From assembly GCA_937864365.1 (NCBI GenBank), contig CALMJT010000138.1, positions 1 through 48,034 of the forward strand: a DNA stretch of 48,034 nucleotides, given 5' to 3'. Shown here piece by piece: positions 37,070 through 44,573 of the stretch. The translations under genes were made by a program, and so were the position numbers. The stretch is from an uncultured Alteromonadales bacterium. Lineage in GTDB: Bacteria; Pseudomonadota; Gammaproteobacteria; Pseudomonadales; Cellvibrionaceae. Each line of letters starts with the position of its first letter. Position 1 is the stretch's first letter. The notes under the pieces are model-generated. The model saw only the letters and a program-made list of their open reading frames with translations, was not told the origin of the DNA and did not search any database.

Positions 37070-37195
37070 TAAGTCTCCCGGGCTTTTGTCCCGCCGTGTA
37101 ACCTCTATCTGAACTATCCGAAAGGAAAGTTAAGGAAGGTCGAGTGCTCTCGGACCAGTCGCTTAAGAATAAGCCGGAACCCTAGCGCTCTATTT
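37070..37195 (-). ncRNA. Guanidine-I (ykkC) riboswitch
   Basis: On the minus strand the hallmark segments occur in order: CTAGGGTTCCGG (37174-37185), CTGGTCCGAGAG (37147-37158), and CGGCGGGACAAAAGCCCGGGAGA split as CGGCGGGAC (37088-37096) and AAAAGCCCGGGAGA (37074-37087). An outer stem ATTAA/TTAAT may close it. A variable arm with AACTTTCC/GGATAGTT lies between. These match the guanidine-I class, which turns on guanidine export or degradation genes when guanidine binds. No clear intrinsic terminator follows, so control may be at translation or by an alternative stem (see findings). Confidence 0.95.
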
Positions 37196-37430
37196 AATCA
37201 AATTGTATCGCCGTCTATACCAAGAGTACGGTCGTTTTTATTAAAGCAGCCTTTATGCCACCGAGTAGATGTCTTGGAATTGGCGGTATTAAGCGGCTAC
37301 CTACAAAATTAACTATTATCATACGATCATAGTTGGTGCATTTCTATTTTTTATTTAAGTTAATGGTGCGCCCTTTAGTAATAATTTTGTATTTTGTAAG
37401 GAATCCTTCTTCAATTTCTGTCAGTTTAAA
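37196..37430. promoter_or_regulatory. Promoter region upstream of the guanidine riboswitch
   Basis: AT-rich DNA between the ClC gene stop (37431) and the riboswitch. The guanidine operon promoter must lie here, and I cannot point to one clear box. No terminator for the ClC gene is evident in it, so read-through from the ClC gene into the guanidine operon is possible. Confidence 0.35.
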
Positions 37431-39182
37431 TTAAACCGAGTAATAATTATTAATATCGTCGCGAGTAACAACGCCTAGAATTTCGGTCTCCAGCGGTAAT
37501 TGTCGAGGGTTTTGTACATACACGGCCTCGACGGATTCGCTTTTCATTAATAAATGCGCTTCAAGTACGGTAGCCTGCTCGTGAATGGGAGGCATAGTGA
37601 GTTTTTTGCCCGGCACTTCTAAAAGGTCGATGGGTTTTTCAAGGGTCAAAATGGCATTTGGTGCGTCTTCTAAAAAGCGCGCTAAGTCTGCGGCACGTAA
37701 TAGACGTTTGGTTTTACCAAGTTCATTGAGAACAATCCAATCCGGTCTTTTCTCTAGCAGTTCGATTGCTTTTTTATGGTCAATTTTATAAGGAGAAGAC
37801 ACTAATTTGACGTTCATAAGACTTCGGATGCCGATCCTTCGCAGGTCGTTTTCAAAGCTTGTGGATTTAACAATTAAACCTTGGCTTTTTAGGCTGGTAA
37901 CAAATATGCCTTGGTCACCGATAAAATATCGTGTTGTTAAACAAGAAATTACCACGACCAGCATACTTGGGAAAATAATGGTGGGATTGTTGGTTAATTC
38001 GAGCATGGTAACCAGAGCAGTGAGTGGAGCGTTGAGTACAGCTCCAAGGCTTGCGGTCATGCTCACTAGCACATAAAAGGTGGTTCCCGAGGCGTGAATA
38101 GGGTACGCCCAATGTGCGAAGAAACTTAAAATGGCTCCGAAAATTGCGCCAATAAATAATGTTGGGCCGATTAATCCACCGGGCATACCAAGATTTACAC
38201 TGACGCCGGTTGCTATTATTTTTCCGATTAAAATTAATGTCAGTAATTTAACCTCTGTGTGGTCGAGCATGGCTTCTGCGACTGTGTCGTAGCCAAGACC
38301 TAAAATCTCCGGCAGATAAAGTGCAATTACTCCAGTTACTGCACCTGCGAAGCTTATGCGAATAAATATGGGCGTCGCATGCAATGGATTTTTCAATAGC
38401 ATTAATTTAGAAAATACGGTGGCCAATAATCCAATTAGAACTCCTGCCACGAGCAAAAACGGTAATTCGGTTAGGCTGGTAATTGCAATATCTTGAACGC
38501 TAAAAACAAACTCTGTACCAAATGCTAGGCGCGTAATTAGCGCTCCCGCAAAAGACGCCATAATTACTGGCACAAAACCGGTAATTGTGTACTCCATTAA
38601 GACCACTTCCATGGCAAATATAACGCCTGCTAATGGCGTGTTAAATGAGGCCGAAATGGCAGCAGCGACACCGCAGGCTACTAAATTACGTAAGCTGTTG
38701 TTGGGAATTTTGAGAACCTTACCAAAGCCGCTGGCTGCTCCTGCACCTAAATGTACAGCTGGTCCTTCTCGACCTACAGATTGACCAGTGATTAAACACA
38801 AGGCTCCGGCAAAAAATTGCACCCAAAAATTGGATTTTGCTAAATGCCCTTGGAAGTTGTACAGGCGATCGAGTACGTATCCGGCGCCAACGCGAATACT
38901 GCGCTTGGGAAGAAATTGAAAAATAATGCCGATAATCACAGCTCCCGCAAAAGGAACTAAAAATCTTAAATAAAATGGTAATGTTTCGAAGCCTTCTGAA
39001 TTGGGTAAATACAGGCTTGTGCCGAGTTCAATGAGCGCTCGAAATGAAACAATTAGAACAGCGGCGAGGCATCCGGTGATTAAACCTAAAATAGTTAACT
39101 GTGGCAGTGCATTCAAGTATGAAAGCTGATGACGGAAATTGGTCAAAGACGAGGTTATTGCTGATCGAAAACCTTTTTGCAT
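37431..39182 (-). CDS. ClC-family chloride channel/antiporter with CBS domains
   Basis: 583 residues. The membrane part (about 20-430) has the gating motif GREGPAVHLGAG with the external Glu and, later, GMPGGLIGPTLFIG, corresponding to GGxFxP of ClC proteins. The usual GSGIP selectivity motif is replaced by VGAGYV. The C-terminal 140 residues form a CBS pair (MNVKLVSSPYKID..., PPIHEQATVLEAHLLM), which may bind nucleotides. It should move chloride or another anion, by channel or by H+ exchange, in the inner membrane. The ion is uncertain because of the altered motif. Confidence 0.88.
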   Translation of the reverse strand: MQKGFRSAITSSLTNFRHQLSYLNALPQLTILGLITGCLAAVLIVSFRALIELGTSLYLPNSEGFETLPFYLRFLVPFAGAVIIGIIFQFLPKRSIRVGAGYVLDRLYNFQGHLAKSNFWVQFFAGALCLITGQSVGREGPAVHLGAGAASGFGKVLKIPNNSLRNLVACGVAAAISASFNTPLAGVIFAMEVVLMEYTITGFVPVIMASFAGALITRLAFGTEFVFSVQDIAITSLTELPFLLVAGVLIGLLATVFSKLMLLKNPLHATPIFIRISFAGAVTGVIALYLPEILGLGYDTVAEAMLDHTEVKLLTLILIGKIIATGVSVNLGMPGGLIGPTLFIGAIFGAILSFFAHWAYPIHASGTTFYVLVSMTASLGAVLNAPLTALVTMLELTNNPTIIFPSMLVVVISCLTTRYFIGDQGIFVTSLKSQGLIVKSTSFENDLRRIGIRSLMNVKLVSSPYKIDHKKAIELLEKRPDWIVLNELGKTKRLLRAADLARFLEDAPNAILTLEKPIDLLEVPGKKLTMPPIHEQATVLEAHLLMKSESVEAVYVQNPRQLPLETEILGVVTRDDINNYYSV

Positions 39183-39274
39183 TGGACGATACGACGAGTC
39201 AATGAATTTAGAATTAGCAAGGGTAAACTAAAAGTTCCTGTAACGGTAATTTAAGACACCGGTAGAATTGCCGA

Positions 39275-39431
39275 TATAGGAAATTCCGATTAACCCAGCG
39301 TTTCCAGAGACACTGGAATGGGTTGCCAATTTCAAGCGCTATAAGTAATTGAAATTGTATAGAAATTGAAATCCGTATTGTCAATTTCCGATCTCTGTGT
39401 CGTTCATCGATGCGTTAATCGGAGTTCTCTA
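39275..39431 (-). repeat. Dispersed palindromic repeat, copy I
   Basis: About 157 bp, reverse orientation, more diverged. The terminal arms are CCGATTAA (39286-39293) and TTAATCGG (39415-39422), where most copies have CTGATTAA and TTAATCAG: both sides changed so that pairing is kept. Core: TTGCCAATTTCAAGCGCTAT then AAGTAATTGAAATTGTATAG. It lies between the divergent ClC and argC genes, 401 bases apart, and the remainder of that gap shows no other clear feature. Confidence 0.85.
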
Positions 39432-39583
39432 TAGTTATTTTCATTTTTCAGTATTGGGGCTACGCAATGGCGTCAATCACCAATGCTTTAGCTTTTGGTT
39501 CTGCGTGGGTATCATTGCCGCCTTTATTTGACGATCGTTGTTGGTGCGAATCGCACGATCATATGGGCTAGAGGGCTTTTTCA

Positions 39584-40621
39584 ATGGTAAAAGTAGGTAT
39601 CGTTGGTGCCACTGGTTATACCGGTGTTGAGTTGCTGCGAGTTTTGGTCAATCACCCGCAAGCGGAAGTTGTTGCGGTAACCTCTCGTTCTGAGGCGGGC
39701 GTAAAAGTGAGTGATTATTTTCCAAGCCTACGAGGTCGCCTTGAGCTTACTTTTACCGACCCAACCTTTGATGAGCTCAGTCACTGCGATGTGGTGTTCT
39801 TCGCCACGCCTCATGGTGTAGCTCAGGCCCAGGTTCCTGAACTGATTTCTCGTGGCGTTAGGGTTATTGATTTGTCTGCGGACTTTCGAATCCGAGATGT
39901 CGCCCTCTGGGAGAAGTGGTACAACCAACCTCATGGTTGTCCCGATTTGGTCGATATGGCTGTATACGGCTTGCCAGAGCGTAATCGTGAGCAGATTGCT
40001 AACGCTAAGTTGATTGCCTGTCCAGGATGCTATCCTACGGCCACGCAAATGGCTTTTTTACCGTTAATTGAAGCAGGTCTTGTTGATACTCAGTCGTTAA
40101 TTGCGAATGCGGCGTCAGGTGTCAGTGGTGCTGGTCGTCAGGGTAAGATCGACAATCTTTTTGCCGAAATCTCCGACAGTTTTAAAGCGTATGGCGTTAG
40201 TGGTCATCGTCATCTGCCGGAAATTGAGCAGGGTCTGAATGATGCGTTGCCTCAGGGTGAAAAAGTCAGTTTGACGTTTGTGCCGCATTTATTGCCCATC
40301 ATTCGCGGTATTCACGTAACGGCCTACGCAAAATTGCGTGACACTAGTGTTGATTTGCAGGCGTTGTTTGAAAGCCGTTACGCAAACGAACCCTTTGTTG
40401 ATGTGCTGCCAAAGGGCAGTTGTCCACAAACTCGAACCGTGAAGGGGACTAACCTCTGTCGAATTGCAGTCGCTCGCCCTCAAGAGCGTGACACGGTTGT
40501 AGTGATGTCTGTTATTGATAATTTGGCAAAAGGTGCCTCAACTCAGGCAATCCAGAATTTTAATATCATGTTTGGGTTGCCAGAAGGTCAAGGTTTAGAG
40601 CAGGTCGCATTATTCCCATAA
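39584..40621 (+). CDS. argC: N-acetyl-gamma-glutamyl-phosphate reductase
   Basis: 345 residues, full length. NADPH motif GATGYTG is at 8-14 and the catalytic Cys149 is in [16 protein letters not shown] and [10 protein letters not shown] are also conserved. It reduces N-acetylglutamyl-phosphate to the semialdehyde, third step of arginine synthesis, in the cytoplasm. A GAGGGC site precedes the ATG. It heads a string of plus-strand genes in an order known from pseudomonads. Confidence 0.97.
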   Translation: MVKVGIVGATGYTGVELLRVLVNHPQAEVVAVTSRSEAGVKVSDYFPSLRGRLELTFTDPTFDELSHCDVVFFATPHGVAQAQVPELISRGVRVIDLSADFRIRDVALWEKWYNQPHGCPDLVDMAVYGLPERNREQIANAKLIACPGCYPTATQMAFLPLIEAGLVDTQSLIANAASGVSGAGRQGKIDNLFAEISDSFKAYGVSGHRHLPEIEQGLNDALPQGEKVSLTFVPHLLPIIRGIHVTAYAKLRDTSVDLQALFESRYANEPFVDVLPKGSCPQTRTVKGTNLCRIAVARPQERDTVVVMSVIDNLAKGASTQAIQNFNIMFGLPEGQGLEQVALFP

Positions 40622-40686
40622 GATTTGCTTCTACAATTACAGTCATCTGCACAGAACAAAATATTCTAATGGGAATGGCTTGAGCG

Positions 40687-41427
40687 ATGACAAAACTCAA
40701 ATCGACAAAATCGAAACAGTTAGTAGTGGTTGAGCATCAGCCGTGGCGAGGGCGCATTTTGTTGCTCGTCGCGGTAGTGGCGATTGTACTTGCAAGCTTT
40801 GGCGGGTATTGGTTTGGTGGCTACGTGTTACGTCAAGAAGTGGCTGAGCTCACTGTCGCAAAGCAGGCGCTAGAGTCAAAGCTTGCGAGCGCAGAGGATA
40901 AGGTTAACGAATTGCGTCAACAATCGGCGAATCTGCGTTTGGGTTCAGAGATCGATAAAAAAGCCAGCGAAGATGTGCGCAATCAGGTTGTAGAACTCAG
41001 AGATAAGATCGCAACTTTAGAGGCTGATATCAGTTTCTATCGTGGCATCATGTCACCGAAAGGTAATCAGCAAGGCCTAACCATTGGACAGGTCGATTTT
41101 ATCGCCACACAAATCCCGCGCCATTATCAATATCGAATGGTTATCCAGCAACTGGCAAGTAATCACAATTTGATTTCCGGGGCGTTAACTGTCACTGTTG
41201 TGGGCCGACAGGGCGGCCAGGCGCGCCAATTTCCATTGAAAGATCTTTCTGAGCAAATCGACGACGAAGACATCAAGTTGCGATTTAAATACTTCCAGAA
41301 TATCGAAGGCGAGCTAGTTCTTCCCGAAGGTTTTGAGCCCGAACGTATCGAATTGATGGCAAAATCGAGTGGTAAAAACGGGCAATTAGTAGAGAAAAAG
41401 TTTGGTTGGTTGGTTCAGGAGACCTAG
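40687..41427 (+). CDS. DUF6776-like membrane-anchored coiled-coil protein
   Basis: 246 residues. One membrane helix near the N-terminus (ILLLVAVVAIVLASFGGYWFGGYVL) is followed by a coiled coil of about 75 residues (EVAELTVAKQALESKL...ELRDKIATLEADISFYRGIM) and a C-terminal beta-rich domain. The type occurs downstream of argC and upstream of a bactofilin gene in related genomes and is called DUF6776 or hypothetical. It ends four bases before the bactofilin gene. A link to the cell envelope is likely but unproven. Confidence 0.75.
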   Translation: MTKLKSTKSKQLVVVEHQPWRGRILLLVAVVAIVLASFGGYWFGGYVLRQEVAELTVAKQALESKLASAEDKVNELRQQSANLRLGSEIDKKASEDVRNQVVELRDKIATLEADISFYRGIMSPKGNQQGLTIGQVDFIATQIPRHYQYRMVIQQLASNHNLISGALTVTVVGRQGGQARQFPLKDLSEQIDDEDIKLRFKYFQNIEGELVLPEGFEPERIELMAKSSGKNGQLVEKKFGWLVQET

Positions 41428-41431
41428 AACA

Positions 41432-41902
41432 ATGTTCAACAAAAAAAGCGCTGACGTAAGTACGCCAAAAGCTTCGAAAGGTGCGACTACGTTGATTTCA
41501 AATACCACGGAAATCAAAGGTGATTTGGCTTTTAGTGGCAATCTTATGATTGAAGGTAAGGTGTTTGGCAACATTACTGCCGCTGAAGGCCCTGCCCATC
41601 TTCAGGTTCTCGACTCTGGCGAGGTTATCGGTGAGATTCGAGTGCCGACCATTATCATCAATGGTCGTGTTCGAGGTGATGTCTATTCAAGCGAACACGT
41701 TGAGCTCGCAGAGCGCGCCGTTGTTGATGGCAATGTTCATTACGCGTTGATTGAGATGGTTAAGGGTTCACAGGTTAACGGTAATCTTGTGTTCGAAAAA
41801 GTACAGCCTGCCAAGGCACCAGCCAAGTCTGATAAACCATCTGCCAAGTCAGATTCTAAACAAGACTTGAAAAATGGTGGCGCTGAGCCCATTAATGCTT
41901 GA
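41432..41902 (+). CDS. Bactofilin
   Basis: 156 residues from the ATG at 41432, which has CAGGAGA upstream; the open frame runs back to 41402 inside the previous gene. The protein is mainly a beta-helix of repeated short strands (TEIKGDLAFSGNLMIEGKVFGNI, GEVIGEIRVPTIIINGRVRGDVYS). The C-terminus is a Lys/Ala/Ser-rich tail. Bactofilins polymerise without nucleotide into filaments that help place cell-wall enzymes. An M23 peptidase lies 3 kb downstream in the same conserved block. Confidence 0.9.
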   Translation: MFNKKSADVSTPKASKGATTLISNTTEIKGDLAFSGNLMIEGKVFGNITAAEGPAHLQVLDSGEVIGEIRVPTIIINGRVRGDVYSSEHVELAERAVVDGNVHYALIEMVKGSQVNGNLVFEKVQPAKAPAKSDKPSAKSDSKQDLKNGGAEPINA

Positions 41903-41950
41903 TCATTAGACTCAAGTATTTTTTGGCTTTCAACTGGTTACGAGGTGACT

Positions 41951-42325
41951 ATGGCTTCTGGTGTTATGTATCATGACGCTGCCGCAGATTCTGCTAACTC
42001 TTTAATTAATCTTACTGATAGCGCGGTAAGTAAAGTGCGAGAGTTGATTGAAGATGAAGGTAATGAAGACTTAAAGTTTCGAGTGTATGTAACCGGTGGC
42101 GGCTGCTCTGGATTCCAATACGGTTTTACTTTCGATGAATCAACTACCGACGATGACTCCGTTATCTCGGTTGGTGGTGTTTCTGTTTTAGTAGACTCCC
42201 TGAGTTACCCTTTTTTGACCGGCTCCACTGTCGATTATGAACAAGGGTTAGCGGGTGCTCGATTTGTGGTAACCAATCCCAATGCGTCTAGCACCTGCGG
42301 CTGTGGAGCTTCCTTTACTATATAG
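41951..42325 (+). CDS. erpA: Iron-sulfur cluster insertion protein ErpA
   Basis: 124 residues from the ATG at 41951 (GAGGTG site just before; a GTG at 41945 is less likely). It is an A-type Fe-S carrier with the three conserved Cys: one in [12 protein letters not shown] and two in the C-terminal STCGCGASF. ErpA passes clusters to essential apoproteins, for example in isoprenoid synthesis. The N-terminus is longer than in IscA, as expected for ErpA. Confidence 0.94.
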   Translation: MASGVMYHDAAADSANSLINLTDSAVSKVRELIEDEGNEDLKFRVYVTGGGCSGFQYGFTFDESTTDDDSVISVGGVSVLVDSLSYPFLTGSTVDYEQGLAGARFVVTNPNASSTCGCGASFTI

Positions 42326-42377
42326 TTTGAATTCACAACAAGTTTTTGGGTGGAGTTGTGAGTTTGGTCGATACTCT

Positions 42378-42830
42378 ATGAAAAACTTGTTTTATTTCTT
42401 TCTCATTTTCTTCGGTTGGTCATCTTTAGTGAATGCGCAAGTCGAACAGCGCAATGACTTGCTGTTCGAAGGCAACTATCTGGTGCGCATTGGTAACAAC
42501 TCTCCCGAAGAAATTGAGCGTGCACTTGTGCGTATTGAGCAGTATTTTCTGGCCGATCAACCTGAAGGTGATTACGACCCGGTTGTAATCGTATTGCACG
42601 GCCCAGAAGTCGGCATTTTTTTACGCAGTCAATATCAGGAACATAAGCACTTGGTCGATTTGGCCGCTCGTCTAACCGCCTTCGAAGTCGTTGATATTCG
42701 TGTTTGCGAGACCAGTATGGGGGTGCTTGGTCGGCCAGTGAATGAGCTGGTTCCTTTCGTAAATACCGTACCTTTTGGGCCTGCCGAGGTGAATCGCCTC
42801 ATTAGCGAAGAGCAATACCTATACTTTTGA
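42378..42830 (+). CDS. DsrE-family-like protein with signal peptide
   Basis: 150 residues from the ATG at 42378; the open frame extends back to 42282 inside erpA, but only the internal start gives a signal peptide (NLFYFFLIFFGWSSLVNAQ). The mature part has the DsrE-type alpha/beta pattern: PVVIVLHGPEVGIFL, then FEVVDIRVCETSMGVLG with a single Cys, and a C-terminal PFGPAEVNRLISEEQ. Soluble DsrE proteins transfer sulfur; this exported form has no known role. It lies between erpA and a GNAT gene, not usual for this locus as I know it. Confidence 0.68.
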   Translation: MKNLFYFFLIFFGWSSLVNAQVEQRNDLLFEGNYLVRIGNNSPEEIERALVRIEQYFLADQPEGDYDPVVIVLHGPEVGIFLRSQYQEHKHLVDLAARLTAFEVVDIRVCETSMGVLGRPVNELVPFVNTVPFGPAEVNRLISEEQYLYF

Positions 42831-42918
42831 CAAGCAGCCGACGGCTAAAAAGTCGTTGGCTTTTAGGTATCGTTTGCATTAACGTCTGGATTTTCCATCG
42901 ATTTCCAAAAAAAATTCT

Positions 42919-43401
42919 ATGCGTATTCGCGAAGCAACAGAAGACGACTTTGGACAAATTTGGCCAATCTTCCATGAGGTCGTCTCGGCGGGTGATACCT
43001 ATGCCTTTGACGTTAACACCGATGCTGCTGGAGCGCGAAGGCTTTGGCTCGATGTGCCGCGTAAAACATTTGTTGCCGAAGATAAAGGCGAAATAGTCGC
43101 GACCTATTACATTAAAACCAATCAATCTGGCCCTGGTGAGCATGTATGTAACTGCGGTTATATGGTGGCGAGTGTTCATCGAGGTAAAGGAATTGCTGCT
43201 GAGTTGTGCGAGCATTCTCAACTGATCGCCAGGTCGCTTGGTTACAAGGCTATGCAATTTAATTTTGTCGCTACGTCTAATACCGGCGCGGTGCGGCTTT
43301 GGTCAAAACTTGGATTTGAGACTGTTGGGCGCTTGCCTCAAGCCTTTAACCACCCAGAGCAAGGTTTGGTGGACGCTTTGGTGATGTATAAATGGCTCTA
43401 A
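42919..43401 (+). CDS. GNAT-family N-acetyltransferase
   Basis: 160 residues with the GNAT fold: an N-terminal RIREATEDDFGQIWPIF, then the acetyl-CoA loop VASVHRGKGIAAELC (Q/RxxGxG/A type), and a C-terminal FNFVATSNTGAVRLWSKLGFE. It would acetylate a small molecule or a protein amine. Substrate unknown. It is convergent with anmK, 38 bases apart, and no terminator separates them. Confidence 0.88.
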   Translation: MRIREATEDDFGQIWPIFHEVVSAGDTYAFDVNTDAAGARRLWLDVPRKTFVAEDKGEIVATYYIKTNQSGPGEHVCNCGYMVASVHRGKGIAAELCEHSQLIARSLGYKAMQFNFVATSNTGAVRLWSKLGFETVGRLPQAFNHPEQGLVDALVMYKWL

Positions 43402-43439
43402 TCTTAAGCGTTTCTCGTGCGCTTTATGGTTAGTGCTTT

Positions 43440-44573
43440 TTAGCTAGGACTTCGTGGTGCGGCGGGATATATCGCACCCAATACGAGATCTCTGGTTGCT
43501 CCGGTAACACTGGGGCAGTTATTCGTTAAATTCTTCATTGTGCGCATCGCCAGCCATGCAAATCCAGCTGATTCTACCTGTTGTGGGTCAATGCCAAGGT
43601 CTGCTGTGCTTTTCACACCTACGTTGAATAATTCAGATAACCGCGTCATTAGTGCAGTGTTGAATGCTCCACCACCGCAAATAAATACTTCATCAGGGCT
43701 AAACAGTTCTAGTGTTTGCTTTGCGATGCAAGTGGCCGTGAATTCAAGCAGGGTAGCTTGCACATCTTGCGGTAAAAAAACTGTCTGTTCGTCGAAGCCT
43801 TCAAGAATGGCGTTTAGCCAATCCAAATTAAATTCTTCTCTACCTGTACTTTTGGGATGCGGTTGCGACAAAAATGGGTGTGCGAGTAGTTTTTCGAGCA
43901 GGCTTTCGCTTACGATTCCTGATTTCGCCCAATTGCCATTTTCATCAAATGGTTTGCCTTGGTGCATTTCACACCAGGCGTCCATCAGACGATTGCCTGG
44001 CCCTAGATCGAAGCCAATTAGCTCATTATTAGGATCAAGTTTAGAAAGGTTGCTGATGCCACCAATGTTAATTATTGCTCGTGATTTGTTGGGCGAAGAG
44101 AAAAAAGCTCTGTGAAAAATAGGAGCTAAAGGTGCTCCTTGCCCACCTGCTGCTATATCTTTACTGCGGAAGTCTGCGACTGTGGTGATACCGGTAAGTA
44201 GCGAGATTACGCTGGCATCACCAATTTGCCAACTAAATGGAAAGGGGGATGTACCTGGAGGACGGTGCCGTATTGTTTGTCCGTGACTGCCGATAGCAGA
44301 AATCTCCGTAGATTTTTTTCCGGACTTTTCCAACAGAGACATAGCTGCTTGGGCAAATAAATAGCCAAGCTCTTGATGAGTTTCCCCGATCCGATCAATA
44401 GAGTAGGAATTGCAAGTGGTGAGCTCATCCAAACGCAATTTCAGATCGTTTGGAATGTCGTGGCAGTAATGATTTAATAGTTGGAAGTGCTCTTTGGTGA
44501 CTTCCAGCAACACAGCATCGATGCTATCGATGCTGGTGCCGGACATTAGCCCAATATAGAGCTCAGTTGTCAT
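43440..44573 (-). CDS. anmK: Anhydro-N-acetylmuramic acid kinase
   Basis: 377 residues, full length. The phosphate loop is GLMSGTSIDSIDAVL at the N-terminus, with GSHGQTIRHRP and FDLGPGNRLMD conserved. It phosphorylates and opens anhydro-MurNAc, recycling cell-wall fragments to MurNAc-6-phosphate. Its start overlaps the M23 peptidase stop by four bases, so the two peptidoglycan genes are translated together. Confidence 0.95.
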   Translation of the reverse strand: MTTELYIGLMSGTSIDSIDAVLLEVTKEHFQLLNHYCHDIPNDLKLRLDELTTCNSYSIDRIGETHQELGYLFAQAAMSLLEKSGKKSTEISAIGSHGQTIRHRPPGTSPFPFSWQIGDASVISLLTGITTVADFRSKDIAAGGQGAPLAPIFHRAFFSSPNKSRAIINIGGISNLSKLDPNNELIGFDLGPGNRLMDAWCEMHQGKPFDENGNWAKSGIVSESLLEKLLAHPFLSQPHPKSTGREEFNLDWLNAILEGFDEQTVFLPQDVQATLLEFTATCIAKQTLELFSPDEVFICGGGAFNTALMTRLSELFNVGVKSTADLGIDPQQVESAGFAWLAMRTMKNLTNNCPSVTGATRDLVLGAIYPAAPRSPS

